From positions 62,001-126,000 of the forward strand of contig CAYTZN010000001.1 of NCBI GenBank assembly GCA_964442495.1: 64,000 nucleotides of DNA, in the 5' to 3' direction. The DNA is from CAYTZN01 sp964442495 (GTDB lineage: Bacteria; Pseudomonadota; Gammaproteobacteria; Legionellales; Legionellaceae). Below are positions 25,899-34,958 of the stretch, in pieces. The notes beneath the pieces were generated by a model. It was not told where the DNA came from. It made no database searches and worked only from the letters and a program-made list of their open reading frames with translations. Each line of letters opens with the position of its first letter. Within the stretch, counting starts at the first letter, position 1. Position numbers and translations under genes: made by a program.

Positions 25899-26106
25899 AT
25901 GAATCCTACGTTATGAAGTGAAATATCAACATACCATGTTGTTTAAAAAAACATCACACATAGAAGATGAGTATATTTCTAATACTCAAATTTAATGAGC
26001 AACACTAGCATTTTCTATTTCCAATAGCTAATTGAACAAGTTGATTGTGCCAGGTAAACTAGCCCAGGCGAATTTAAGGTCTGTATCTGCCCTACATGGA
26101 GGAGTG

Positions 26107-27516
26107 ATGAGTAAAAATTTGGTGCTTTCTGCAATTAAAGAACATGAAGCGAAATTTATTGATTTGCGATTTACGGATACAATTGGAAAAGAGCAGCACA
26201 TCACTATTCCTATTTCCGCTTTAGATGATGATTTTATTGAAAATGGTAAAATGATTGATGGTTCATCGTTCAAGGGGTGGCAAAAAATACATCAATCAGA
26301 TTTGGCCTTGATTCCTGATTTAAGTCATATCCTTCCTGACCCGTTCTATCAAGACAGTACGCTAATTATTCGTTGCAATGTGGTTGACCCCCAAACTATG
26401 CTTGGCTATGAGCGTTGTCCTCGCTCTTTGGCTCAGCGTGCTGAGGTCTATATGCAATCCACAGGGATTGCCGATGAAGCTCTTTTTGGACCCGAGCCTG
26501 AATTTTTTATATTTGACGATGTGCGTTGGGAAACAAACATTAGTGGATCATTTTATAAAATTGATTCCGAAGAAGCTCAATGGAATTCCGGTAAAATGAT
26601 AGATGGGGGCAATATAGGCCATCGTCCCAGCATTAAAGGCGGGTATTTTCCCGTGCCGCCCGTGGATTCTTCGCAAGATATTCGTTCAGCCATTTGTCAA
26701 ACATTAGAGGCATTGGGTATTGTGGTGGAAGCTCATCATCATGAGGTGGCAACAGCCAACCAATGTGAGGTGGCTACACGCTTTAATTCGTTGACAAAAA
26801 AAGCCGACGAAATACAAATACTGAAATACGTGGTACACAATGTTGTACATAATTACGGTAAAACAGCAACCTTCATGCCTAAGCCTTTAGTTGGCGATAA
26901 TGGTAGTGGTATGCATTGCCACCAATCTTTAGTGAAAGACGGTGTTAATCTATTTGCAGGTGACCAATACGCGGGGCTTTCTGAGACTGCTTTGTATTAT
27001 GTTGGTGGCATTATCAAACACGCCCGCGCCCTGAATGCGTTTACAAACCCCGGTACCAACAGTTATAAGCGCCTTGTTCCAGGATTTGAAGCGCCCGTAT
27101 TGCTTGCCTATTCTGCACGCAATCGTTCAGCTGCTATTCGGATACCTCATGTGAGTGGGCCTAAGGCACGACGGATTGAAGTTCGCTTCCCAGACCCTAG
27201 TGCTAACCCTTATTTAGCTTTTTCCGCGATGATGATGGCAGGCTTAGATGGCATACAGAAAAAAATCCATCCTGGCGATCCAATAGATAAAGACTTGTAT
27301 GATCTACCTCCTGAAGAATTAATGGACGTGCCCACGGTTGCATCCTCTTTAGAAGATGCTGTTGAAAGCTTGCGTAGAGATCATGAATTTTTATTGCAAG
27401 GGGACGTGTTTAGTAAAGATACTATCAATAGTTACATTTCATTGCGTGAAATGGATATTGAGCAAGTACGGAGTTTGGTTCACCCATTTGAGTTTGAATT
27501 ATACTATAGCAGTTAA
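26107..27516 (+). CDS. glnA: Glutamine synthetase, type I
   Basis: Makes glutamine from glutamate, ammonia and ATP. The ATG at 26107 follows GGAGGAG (26098-26104) and gives 469 residues, exactly the E. coli length; the frame is open to a TTG at 26032 but the extension is not family-like. Motifs: FIENGKMIDGSSFKGW, EPEFFIFDD (metal Glu), NGSGMHCHQSL, GTNSYKRLVPGFEAP and the adenylylation loop DLYDLPPEE with Tyr398. Control by the GlnE adenylyltransferase and PII is therefore expected. A terminator-like hairpin follows. Confidence 0.97.
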   Translation: MSKNLVLSAIKEHEAKFIDLRFTDTIGKEQHITIPISALDDDFIENGKMIDGSSFKGWQKIHQSDLALIPDLSHILPDPFYQDSTLIIRCNVVDPQTMLGYERCPRSLAQRAEVYMQSTGIADEALFGPEPEFFIFDDVRWETNISGSFYKIDSEEAQWNSGKMIDGGNIGHRPSIKGGYFPVPPVDSSQDIRSAICQTLEALGIVVEAHHHEVATANQCEVATRFNSLTKKADEIQILKYVVHNVVHNYGKTATFMPKPLVGDNGSGMHCHQSLVKDGVNLFAGDQYAGLSETALYYVGGIIKHARALNAFTNPGTNSYKRLVPGFEAPVLLAYSARNRSAAIRIPHVSGPKARRIEVRFPDPSANPYLAFSAMMMAGLDGIQKKIHPGDPIDKDLYDLPPEELMDVPTVASSLEDAVESLRRDHEFLLQGDVFSKDTINSYISLREMDIEQVRSLVHPFEFELYYSS

Positions 27517-27529
27517 GTGCTTAGCCTTT

Positions 27530-27560
27530 TTAGGTTATTCTAAGCCATAGAATAACCTAA
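27530..27560 (+). terminator. Perfect hairpin after glnA
   Basis: TAGGTTATTCTA (27531-27542) pairs perfectly with TAGAATAACCTA (27548-27559) around a 5-base loop, extended by one T-A pair. It lies between the glnA stop and the next gene. AT-rich, with no long T-run after it; a terminator or a 3' stabilising hairpin. Confidence 0.5.
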
Positions 27561-27591
27561 GTTTGCAATGTAATCACAATAGGGAGCATTG

Positions 27592-28128
27592 ATGATGAGA
27601 AAGTATTCTCTGCTATTTTGTATTTTTCTAGCGTTTGGGTCACTGCATGCTGAAATATATAAATGGACGGATGGAAATGGGAATGTACATTTTAGTGATA
27701 AACCTCACCCGGGCGCTGAAGAAATTATATTGCCTAAAACCCAAACGTATTCCTCACCTGCTGCTCCACCAACAGATACCCCAGTAGCAAAAGAGGAATC
27801 AGATGATGAAAAACCTGCTTATGAAACCTTTACCATTGCACAACCCGAGGATCAAGTTACTATTCGTAGCCCACAAGGGTACGTGTCGATTTTAATTGAC
27901 CTTAAACCTGAGTTAAGGCCTGGTGATAAATTGCAAATTCTTTTTGATGGAACGCCTATTGATAAACCACGAGCTACCACAGTTTTTGCTCTGCAAGATG
28001 TTCACCGTGGCTCACACACGCTAGCAGCACAACTTAGTGACGCTAAAGGCAACATTATAGGCACCACTGATCCTATCACTATATTTATGATGCCTCCTCG
28101 AGAAGGAATGGCAAAAAACAGCCCTTGA
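27592..28128 (+). CDS. DUF4124-domain secreted protein
   Basis: A 178-residue protein with a signal peptide (MMRKYSLLFCIFLAFGSLHA) and, directly after it, the DUF4124 motif EIYKWTDGNGNVHFSDKPHPGA. A Pro/acidic linker (residues 50-75) leads to a C-terminal beta domain with GDKLQILFDGTPID and HRGSHTLAAQLSD, which resembles an Ig-like fold. Function is unknown; such proteins are periplasmic or surface exposed. The ATG at 27592 is preceded by AGGGAG at 27581-27586; a TTG at 27589 and an ATG at 27595 are alternatives. Confidence 0.85.
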   Translation: MMRKYSLLFCIFLAFGSLHAEIYKWTDGNGNVHFSDKPHPGAEEIILPKTQTYSSPAAPPTDTPVAKEESDDEKPAYETFTIAQPEDQVTIRSPQGYVSILIDLKPELRPGDKLQILFDGTPIDKPRATTVFALQDVHRGSHTLAAQLSDAKGNIIGTTDPITIFMMPPREGMAKNSP

Positions 28129-28255
28129 AATCTAAAACAACGACCTCATATATAAACATGTACTTCAGAAATTCAGTCATTTCTGTTTGGAGTGGCCATC
28201 CAGGAATGACGCCGCGATATTTAATATAACCCACTGCTTAACAGGAGATTTATTA

Positions 28256-30121
28256 ATGGTGAGCAAGCAACAAACCATGGGCTTTCAAACAGAAGTCAAA
28301 CAAATGCTGCACTTGGTGGTGCATTCACTTTATAGCAATAAAGAAATTTTTTTGCGAGAGTTGATATCAAATGCGTCTGATGCATTGGATAAACTCCGTT
28401 TTCTAGCGTTGGCTGACTCGTCTTTATATGAGAACGAGCCTGATCTTCGTATCACGGTTGAATTTAATGAAAAGTTAAAAACACTAACCATTTCCGATAA
28501 TGGTATTGGTTTAACCTGGGATGAAGCTGTTGCAAATTTAGGTACCATTGCAAAATCGGGTACTAAAGATTTTATTAGCCAATTATCAGGTGAGCACGCA
28601 AAAGACTCTCAACTGATTGGTCAATTTGGTGTGGGATTTTATTCGGCATTTATTGTTGCAGATAAAGTTACTGTAAAATCTAGACGCGCTGGTGTGGCTG
28701 CAGAAGAAGGGATCGTATGGGAGTCTCAGGGCGAGGGTGAATTTACTATCGGCCATGAAAAAAAGAAAACTAGAGGCACTGAGATTATATTACATTTGAA
28801 AGATGATGCTGAGGAATTTTTAAGCGATTGGCGATTACGCAATATTATAAGTAAATATTCAGACCATATTTGCTGGCCTATTGCCATGAAAAAGCCAGCT
28901 GAAGACAAAAAGCAAGATGCTGAGTTTGAAACGGTAAATAAGGCAACAGCGTTATGGACTATGCAAAAATCAGATATTACTGATGAAGATTATAAACTTC
29001 TTTATAAGCATATTTCACATGACTATGAAGACCCACTCATGTGGTCTCATAATCACGTGGAAGGAAAGCATAACTATATTAGCCTTCTGTATATACCAGG
29101 GCATCCCACGTTTGATCTCTGGCAGCAAGAAGTGAAGCATGGTTTAAAACTTTATGTTAAACGTGTTTTTATTATGGATGATGCCGCGCAATTTTTACCT
29201 CGTTATTTGCGGTTTATTAAAGGGGTTGTCGATGCAAGCGATCTGCCTTTAAATATTTCGCGTGAAATCCTTCAGGACAATAAACAAGTGGATAGTATTC
29301 GTGCAGCGTGTACTAAGCGCGTTTTATCCATGTTAGAAAAAATGAGCTCAGCAGAAGATGATTCATATCAAAAATTTTGGGATGCTTTTGGTTTGGCACT
29401 GAAAGAAGGTCCTGTAGAAGATACTGCTAATGCTGAAGCTATTGCAAAACTCTTGCGTTTTACCACAACAACCAGTAGCTCAGAACAACAAACGGTTAAA
29501 TTAAGTGATTATGTAGCTCGTATGAAGGAAGGTCAGGATAAAATTTATTATATTACGGCCTCTAGTTACAATGCTGCAAAAAACAGCCCTCATTTGGAAA
29601 TTTTCAAAAAGAAAGGGATAGAAGTTTTATTGTTAAGCGATAGGATTGATGAGTGGTTGGTTGGATATTTGAACGAATTCGAAGGGAAAAAACTCCAATC
29701 CATCAGCAAAGGCAAAATTGATTTGGATGACGCTAAAGAAGACGTTAAAGATCAGGAAAAAACCTGGGCACCTATGTTGAAACAAATGAAGGACATTTTA
29801 GGTGAGCGTGTCAAAGATGTGCAAATTACAAATCGATTAACGGATTCCCCTGCATGTGTGGTAGCAGATGAACAAGATATGGGGTTTGAAATGCAGCGTA
29901 TTTTACAATCTGCAGGTCAGAAGCTTCCCGAAACCAAACCGATATTAGAAATCAACCCAGAGCATCCTTTGATCAAACGATTACATGCTACAGAAGATGA
30001 TGACAAGTTTGAACAATGGTCTATGGTGTTATTTGAACAGGCAGTTCTTGCGGAAGGTGGGCAATTAAACAATCCGGCAGATTTTGTAAGCCGTATTAAT
30101 CAATTATTAATTGCACTTTAA
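28256..30121 (+). CDS. htpG: Molecular chaperone HtpG (Hsp90)
   Basis: Bacterial Hsp90. Start at 28256 (MVSKQQTMGFQTEVKQ) behind AGGAGA at 28241-28246 gives 621 residues; the open frame to 28187 is not family-like. GHKL ATPase motifs: LRELISNASDALDKLRF, TISDNGIGL, GTIAKSGTKDF, LIGQFGVGFYSAF and GTEIILHL. The middle domain carries DLPLNISREILQDN. The C-terminal dimerisation domain is complete. A strong bidirectional terminator follows within 2 bases of the stop. Confidence 0.97.
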   Translation: MVSKQQTMGFQTEVKQMLHLVVHSLYSNKEIFLRELISNASDALDKLRFLALADSSLYENEPDLRITVEFNEKLKTLTISDNGIGLTWDEAVANLGTIAKSGTKDFISQLSGEHAKDSQLIGQFGVGFYSAFIVADKVTVKSRRAGVAAEEGIVWESQGEGEFTIGHEKKKTRGTEIILHLKDDAEEFLSDWRLRNIISKYSDHICWPIAMKKPAEDKKQDAEFETVNKATALWTMQKSDITDEDYKLLYKHISHDYEDPLMWSHNHVEGKHNYISLLYIPGHPTFDLWQQEVKHGLKLYVKRVFIMDDAAQFLPRYLRFIKGVVDASDLPLNISREILQDNKQVDSIRAACTKRVLSMLEKMSSAEDDSYQKFWDAFGLALKEGPVEDTANAEAIAKLLRFTTTTSSSEQQTVKLSDYVARMKEGQDKIYYITASSYNAAKNSPHLEIFKKKGIEVLLLSDRIDEWLVGYLNEFEGKKLQSISKGKIDLDDAKEDVKDQEKTWAPMLKQMKDILGERVKDVQITNRLTDSPACVVADEQDMGFEMQRILQSAGQKLPETKPILEINPEHPLIKRLHATEDDDKFEQWSMVLFEQAVLAEGGQLNNPADFVSRINQLLIAL

Positions 30122-30122
30122 A

Positions 30123-30152
30123 AAAAAGGCTCGCTATTTAGCGAGCCTTTTT
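30123..30152. terminator. Bidirectional terminator between htpG and fis
   Basis: GGCTCGC and GCGAGCC form a GC-rich stem around TATTTA, flanked by an A-run on the left and a T-run on the right (12-bp stem, 30123-30134 with 30141-30152). It can end both the htpG transcript and the convergent fis transcript. Confidence 0.9.
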
Positions 30153-30170
30153 CATTTATTCGTTTAGGTA

Positions 30171-30467
30171 TTATTCTTCTGTTAAACGAAAATATTTTGT
30201 ACCGAAATAACGTTGTAATTTTTTTCTAATTGTACCGCGGCTTATTCCTAGCATTTTAGCGGCTTGTAATTGATTGCCTCTACGTTTTTCCATAACAGCT
30301 TGTAAAAGAGGGGGCTCGACTTCAGAAAGAATCATGTCGTATAAATCATCGATAGATTTGGTTTTATTTTCAACCAGAAAACGGCTTACTAATCCGTATA
30401 CTAAATCTTGTAGGCCTTGATCTTGTTTAGTTTCAACAGCAGCAGCTTGTGTTTCTGAAACATTCAT
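30171..30467 (-). CDS. fis: Fis-family DNA-binding regulator
   Basis: A 98-residue nucleoid protein of the Fis type. The C-terminal helix-turn-helix reads GNQLQAAKMLGISRGTIRKKL, near identical to other Fis proteins, and the dimer helices (PPLLQAVMEKR) precede it. Legionella species are known to carry several Fis paralogues, so the number of this copy cannot be told. It lies upstream of nothing on its strand except the terminator; lpxB is 107 bases upstream in the same direction. Confidence 0.92.
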   Translation of the reverse strand: MNVSETQAAAVETKQDQGLQDLVYGLVSRFLVENKTKSIDDLYDMILSEVEPPLLQAVMEKRRGNQLQAAKMLGISRGTIRKKLQRYFGTKYFRLTEE

Positions 30468-30574
30468 CTTAACTTCCTTATTTTAGTTAAATCTTACTGT
30501 CCACTAGCTCTCAAATAGATTGAAAGCAAGATTAATTGTACATCAAGGGTAATTGATACGCTAGTTAGTTCGCC

Positions 30575-31750
30575 CTAAATAGTGCTTTTTTCATGCATAA
30601 TTTCATTTTCTATGAGATCTACAATAGAACAATCTGCATTATGGGAAGATAATGATCGTTTTAGTTGGGCTAAACGGGTTTGCATTCGCTCTATAACGTC
30701 AGGTGTTTCTAGAAGTGATATGACAATGCGTGTTATTTCAATAGGGTTACAATCATATTGTAATAATTCGGGCACAATCATCTCATTTTGCAATAAATTG
30801 CAAAGCCCTAAATACTTAACTTTCATAAATTTAAGCGCTGCCATGTAAGTTATGACAGAAGCTTTATAAATAATACACATAGGCTTTTCAAGAAGGGCGC
30901 ACTCTAATGATGCTGTACCTGAAGCAACGACCACACAATCACAGCAAGACACGGCCTCAATAGCTTTTCCATGGGTGAGTGTATAGGGGACGGACGAGTC
31001 TTTAAAATAGGCATCAATCAACAAAGGATCAATCGTTCCTGCAACGGGTATAACAAAATGAAGGTCGCTAAATTGCTGACATAATAATTCGGCGCTGCGT
31101 TTTAATACCGGCATATGACGCTCAATTTCATGCAGTCGGCTTCCAGGAAGCATCGCAATGAGGCGTTTGTTCTTCTCTAGTAAGCCCAGTTTTTTTAGGG
31201 TGTCTATGAGATAAAGGGGCTCTGTGATTTGATGCTCTACTAAAGGATGGCCCACAAAAGATACAGGCACACCAGCATCCTGGTAGAGTTTCTTTTCAAA
31301 GGGGAGAATTACCGCCATGTGATCTATACAGTCACGTATCGTATGAATACGGCCTGCTTTCCAAGCCCATATTTGAGGACTAATATAATAGAGCGTACGA
31401 ATACTCAATTCTTTTTTTGCAAATGTAGCCAAACGAAGATTAAATCCTGGGTAGTCTACTAAAATTAACAAGTCAGGTTTATGCGCTTTTAAATGCGCTT
31501 GAATATCTTTGAAGGCACGGCGAATAACCACCAAATGACGTAAGACTTCAGAAATGCCCGTTACACCAAATTGCGCAAGATTACTGGTAAGGTGTACGCC
31601 GGCTTTTTGCATGTGACGACCACCAATTCCACTGAAGTGCCATTGAGGATGGTTTAATTTAAGTTCATCAACAATTCTAGCTGCGTGTAAATCGCCAGAC
31701 TCTTCACCTGCAATGATGACAATACGCTTAATCTCTGGCATATCTTTCAT
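30575..31750 (-). CDS. lpxB: Lipid-A-disaccharide synthase LpxB
   Basis: Condenses UDP-2,3-diacylglucosamine with lipid X in lipid A synthesis, at the inner membrane surface. The 391-residue product shows IAGEESGDLHAARIV at the N-terminus, FSGIGGRHMQKAGV, YISPQIWAWKAGRI, FVGHPLVE, LPGSRLHEIERHMP and ASGTASLECALLEKPM, all LpxB signatures. ATGs at 31750 and 31741 are possible; the first overlaps the upstream oxidoreductase gene by 23 bases. lpxA/lpxD are not nearby. Confidence 0.96.
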   Translation of the reverse strand: MKDMPEIKRIVIIAGEESGDLHAARIVDELKLNHPQWHFSGIGGRHMQKAGVHLTSNLAQFGVTGISEVLRHLVVIRRAFKDIQAHLKAHKPDLLILVDYPGFNLRLATFAKKELSIRTLYYISPQIWAWKAGRIHTIRDCIDHMAVILPFEKKLYQDAGVPVSFVGHPLVEHQITEPLYLIDTLKKLGLLEKNKRLIAMLPGSRLHEIERHMPVLKRSAELLCQQFSDLHFVIPVAGTIDPLLIDAYFKDSSVPYTLTHGKAIEAVSCCDCVVVASGTASLECALLEKPMCIIYKASVITYMAALKFMKVKYLGLCNLLQNEMIVPELLQYDCNPIEITRIVISLLETPDVIERMQTRLAQLKRSLSSHNADCSIVDLIENEIMHEKSTI

Positions 31751-32690
31751 TTAATTGGTAGTGAATCAGTGCGGTGATCTGTTCAGCAGTGGCAAGTGCT
31801 GCGGAGCCTTCTTCGCCGGTTACCAGAGGCGTAGTGTTGTTTAAAATACATTGAATAAAAGATTTAACCTCCTCCAACAGAGCATCTCCTGCCTCAAACA
31901 TAGATTCATGGCGGATAACATCAGGAATACCAGGAAACATCTCACCATTGCCTTTTTGAAAGACGGCAAATTTTTTATTTTGATAATCAATTGAGATATA
32001 GGTGTTGGCCTGAAATATGCGGGTTTTGCGCTCGGTTTTAAAGCTAATGCGACTGGCTGTTACATTAGCTACACAATGGTTTTCAAAGGTTATGCGGGCA
32101 TTAGCGATGTCAATGGACGATGATAAAATGGGTGCCCCTTGAGCTTCTATATGTTTGATAGGGCTGTGAACAATCGTTTGAATAATATCAATATCATGAA
32201 TCATCAAATCAAGAATGACATTAACGTCACTGCCTCTTGGGTTAAAAGGTGCCAAGCGATGAGATTCAATAAAAAGGGGGGGTTCAAGATGTGCATCTAA
32301 TGCGAGACGTGCTGAATTGAAGCGCTCTAAGTGTCCTACTTGTAGCTTTGCATTATGCTTTGCTGCAAGTGCAATCAGTTCTTCTGCTTGAGCTACGGTT
32401 TCAGTGATGGGTTTTTCGATGAGAACGTGAATGCCCTCTGCTAAGCAATGTTTAGCAATCTCATAATGCGCACTTGTTGTAGCGGCAATACTCACGGCAT
32501 CTACTTTCCCAAACAGCTCACGGTAGTCAAAATAGGCAGGCACATTCAGTTCATTCGCAACGGACATACAACTATCTTTATTAACATCACTAACAGCAAC
32601 CAACTCAGCATGTTCTATCAATTGGTATTTCTGCGCATGAAAGCGCCCCAAATAACCCACGCCAATAACCGCGCATTTAATTTTTCGCAT
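31728..32690 (-). CDS. Gfo/Idh/MocA family oxidoreductase
   Basis: A 320-residue NAD(P)-dependent sugar oxidoreductase type protein. The Rossmann motif is CAVIGVGYLGRFHAQKY (GxGxxG with family-typical HA), followed by VSIAATTSAHYEIAKHCL and VLIEKPITETVAQAEEL with the catalytic EKP motif. The C-terminal substrate domain has HDIDIIQTI. It overlaps lpxB, so the two are co-transcribed; in some bacteria a Gfo/Idh oxidoreductase next to lpx genes belongs to 3-amino-sugar lipid A precursor synthesis (GnnA-like). That role is speculative here, because no GnnB aminotransferase is adjacent. Confidence 0.9.
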   Translation of the reverse strand: MRKIKCAVIGVGYLGRFHAQKYQLIEHAELVAVSDVNKDSCMSVANELNVPAYFDYRELFGKVDAVSIAATTSAHYEIAKHCLAEGIHVLIEKPITETVAQAEELIALAAKHNAKLQVGHLERFNSARLALDAHLEPPLFIESHRLAPFNPRGSDVNVILDLMIHDIDIIQTIVHSPIKHIEAQGAPILSSSIDIANARITFENHCVANVTASRISFKTERKTRIFQANTYISIDYQNKKFAVFQKGNGEMFPGIPDVIRHESMFEAGDALLEEVKSFIQCILNNTTPLVTGEEGSAALATAEQITALIHYQLNERYARD

Positions 32691-32749
32691 AATGAATAAT
32701 TGTTAATAATTTGGACGTATTATTGCATTATCTAATGTTTATATCAATT

Positions 32750-32778
32750 TTGAAGACCAAATAGTGATGAAATAACAT
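32750..32778 (+). promoter_or_regulatory. Candidate promoter of crcB
   Basis: TTGAAG (32750-32755) and TAACAT (32773-32778) with a 17-base spacer, 75 bases before the crcB ATG. No fluoride-riboswitch sequence was seen in the leader. Confidence 0.35.
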
Positions 32779-32852
32779 GCTGTTTTTTATAAATTTTACC
32801 TCAATTTAAACTTGTGCAATGATGAGCTAATAGAGCTACAAGGAGATGTTTG

Positions 32853-33242
32853 ATGTTAAAATCGGTTATTGTCGTAGCCTCAGGCGGCGCTTTTGGTGCT
32901 GTTGCACGGTTTTTAACAATCACGGCTACACAATTATTATTCAATGGGCGATTCCCCTTAGGAACTTTGCTCGTGAATTGCTTGGGTTCATTTTTAATCG
33001 GTTTATTCATGAGTTTATACATGGAGCGACTTGCAGATGTAGAGTATTGGCGCCTTCTTATCGTGGTGGGATTTTTAGGAGGATATACGACCTTTTCAAC
33101 ATTTGCTTGGGAAACATGGGCTCTTTATATGAATGGCCAATGGTTAATGGCCTTGTTAAATCTTCTATTAAATAATTTTATAGCCATTGTATTGGTCGTT
33201 TTAGGCTTGTTGTTGGGCCGTTTTATGGGGGATATGAGATAA
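32853..33242 (+). CDS. crcB: Fluoride channel CrcB/Fluc
   Basis: A 129-residue, four-helix membrane protein that exports fluoride as a dual-topology dimer. Signatures: GGAFGAVARFLT, FPLGTLLVNCLGSFLIG with the conserved Asn, and VVGFLGGYTTFSTFAWET containing the sodium-site and the phenylalanine-box residues. The ATG at 32853 has AGGAG at 32841-32845; a TTG three bases earlier is unlikely. It overlaps the DUF190 gene by one base (TAATG). Confidence 0.95.
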   Translation: MLKSVIVVASGGAFGAVARFLTITATQLLFNGRFPLGTLLVNCLGSFLIGLFMSLYMERLADVEYWRLLIVVGFLGGYTTFSTFAWETWALYMNGQWLMALLNLLLNNFIAIVLVVLGLLLGRFMGDMR

Positions 33243-33532
33243 TGCAAGTTAAAATAGTACGGGTTTATTTAAGTGAAGAAGCGCCTCTTTTGAAAGAGTT
33301 ATTTGATTATTTACATGAGCAAAAAATTAGAGGTGCTACCATTTTTAGGGGTGTTAAAGGCTTTGGTGTCAGTGGTAAAATGCGAGAGACACGCTTATTA
33401 GATCTGCATTTTGATTTACCGATGGTGCTTGAGTTTTTCGATGAGCCCCAACGTGTCGAAAAAATTCTAAGCCATTTTGATGAAAAACTTGAATCAGGAC
33501 GTGTCTTGCAATGGTTGGCAGAAGTTAATTGA
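33242..33532 (+). CDS. DUF190 protein, CrcB partner
   Basis: A 96-residue ferredoxin-like alpha/beta protein of the DUF190 family: VRVYLSEEAPLLKELFDYL, GATIFRGVKGFG and PMVLEFFDEPQRVEKIL are characteristic. Genes of this family are often found beside crcB, and here translation is coupled (TAATG overlap). The fold is PII-like, so a ligand-sensing or channel-regulating role has been considered, but the function is not established. Confidence 0.9.
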   Translation: MQVKIVRVYLSEEAPLLKELFDYLHEQKIRGATIFRGVKGFGVSGKMRETRLLDLHFDLPMVLEFFDEPQRVEKILSHFDEKLESGRVLQWLAEVN

Positions 33533-33637
33533 TGCGAATGGCTCAATAGTTTTGCTCTATGTATCCCCAATGGAATGAAAATGCATGTTGCGATATACAA
33601 TTTGTTAAATCTTATACATTAAAAAAGGTCATTTCTC

Positions 33638-33916
33638 ATGTGGTATAGACGTGAGCTTGATAAAATAATCATCCATGTGTATGTCCAACCTGGCGCTAAG
33701 CATACGGAAATTGCTGGGCTACATGGCAATGCGCTTAAAATTCGATTAAACGTACAGCCCATTGAAGGACGTGCAAATGAGGCCTTGTTAATTTATTTGG
33801 CCAAATTGTTTGAAATTCCTCTGAAACAAGTGACCTTAAAGCGAGGGGCTAAATCTCGACATAAAGCTGTTGTCATCAATCGGAGTCAAATTGATCCGAA
33901 TGTGTTTAATTTGTAG
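33638..33916 (+). CDS. YggU/DUF167 family protein
   Basis: A 92-residue protein of the DUF167 family (IHVYVQPGAKHTEIAGLHG, LKIRLNVQPIEGRANEALL, LKRGAKSRHKAVVI). The family is small, conserved and uncharacterised. The frame begins MWYRREL with ATG at 33638. It stands alone, about 100 bases after the DUF190 gene. Confidence 0.9.
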   Translation: MWYRRELDKIIIHVYVQPGAKHTEIAGLHGNALKIRLNVQPIEGRANEALLIYLAKLFEIPLKQVTLKRGAKSRHKAVVINRSQIDPNVFNL

Positions 33917-33966
33917 GTATTTTATTTAGATAGTGACGATTATCATCAAGAAAGAACCATGAGAAT

Positions 33967-33992
33967 GAAGTTACCTATTATGGAGTTACCTA
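33967..33992. repeat. Short tandem direct repeat
   Basis: GTTACCTATT occurs twice, 15 bases apart, within an otherwise empty 216-base interval between the DUF167 gene and the AraC regulator gene. Significance unknown; possible replication slippage or a regulator half-site pair. Confidence 0.3.
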
Positions 33993-34085
33993 TTTAAGAG
34001 ATATCAACCGCGTAACTTTCTTAAATTCTCTGCGAGCCAACTCATAAAAGAGCCATTTTTGATCAAAAAGTAATATTTTGAAGTT

Positions 34086-34115
34086 TTGAGGGCTAATTAT
34101 TCGTTGTGTTATAAT
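34086..34115 (+). promoter_or_regulatory. Promoter of the AraC regulator gene
   Basis: TTGAGG (34086-34091), 18-base spacer, and a consensus TATAAT (34110-34115). Transcription would begin near 34122, only about 11 bases before the ATG at 34133, which implies a very short leader or use of a later start. Confidence 0.6.
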
Positions 34116-34132
34116 TGCGCATTAGTGCTGTA

Positions 34133-34906
34133 ATGCTTGGCAAGGAAATTAATTTGTTAACAAGTCATATGGAGCTACGCTCTTATCATATAGAAAGCTG
34201 TAGCCATGCTCATGAGTTTGCTCAGCTAGTCCTACCAATTACTGGCTCTATGGAAATTGAAATGGGTCAGCACGCTGATTTGATTAATGCTCATGTTGGA
34301 GTATATATTGCTCCGAATGATCGTCACTGTTTTTCAGGGAGTCAAAATAACCTTTTTTTAGTGGTTGATGTTGCGAAGGAAGATGATTTTTTAAGCAAAA
34401 AATCATCTTCTCATGTTTTTAGCTTAACAAAAAATGTTAAAAATTTTATATATTTTGCACGCTCTTATTTAGCTAATAATGATAGGGATTTTTACACAGA
34501 CTCTTTAATCAATCAGTTGATGCTAACTTTCTCATCAAAAAAATTTCTTTCCGAACGGGATCAAAAAGTTGTAGAGGCAAAAAAATGGATCCATGCGCAC
34601 CTTACAACGCCAGTGGATGTGGACAGAGTAGGTTGGCATTGTCATCTAAGTCCTAGTCAGTTACAGCGTCGATTTAAACAGGATACAGGTTATGGCATTG
34701 CAGAATATTGGCGTATGAAAAAAATGCAGCACGCTAAATACTTACTATCTTTCAACCATCCGTCGATCGAAGAGATTGCATTTGAGATGGGCTATAAAAA
34801 TATATCAGCATTTAGCCGACGGTTTAGTCAGATCTTTGGAATATCTCCTTCCCAATGGCGAAATGAAGCACAAACTGCAAAGAGAATGCGTGATACGGAT
34901 AAGTGA
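34133..34906 (+). CDS. AraC-family transcriptional regulator
   Basis: A cupin-like N-terminal domain (HEFAQLVLPITGSMEIEMG, residues ~30-50; PNDRHCFSG) is followed by two helix-turn-helix motifs: DRVGWHCHLSPSQLQRRFKQ and IEEIAFEMGYKNISAFSRRF with the AraC signature ISPSQWR. The start is uncertain: TTG 34115, ATG 34133, TTG near 34153 (behind AAGGAA) and ATG 34170 are all in frame, and the promoter at 34086-34115 rules out 34115. It directly precedes an EamA exporter gene in the same direction and probably controls it (inference from layout). Confidence 0.9.
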   Translation: MLGKEINLLTSHMELRSYHIESCSHAHEFAQLVLPITGSMEIEMGQHADLINAHVGVYIAPNDRHCFSGSQNNLFLVVDVAKEDDFLSKKSSSHVFSLTKNVKNFIYFARSYLANNDRDFYTDSLINQLMLTFSSKKFLSERDQKVVEAKKWIHAHLTTPVDVDRVGWHCHLSPSQLQRRFKQDTGYGIAEYWRMKKMQHAKYLLSFNHPSIEEIAFEMGYKNISAFSRRFSQIFGISPSQWRNEAQTAKRMRDTDK

Positions 34907-34958
34907 TTTAGATTTAATCTTGATAGACTATGGCCTGATTTAATGGATCTAAGATTAA

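Noticed and set aside
26032..26106. 25-residue N-terminal extension of glnA from TTG 26032
   Set aside because: GGAGGAG before ATG 26107 and the 469-residue length favour the later start.
32701..32852. Fluoride riboswitch before crcB
   Set aside because: No sequence resembling the conserved core of the motif was seen in the leader.
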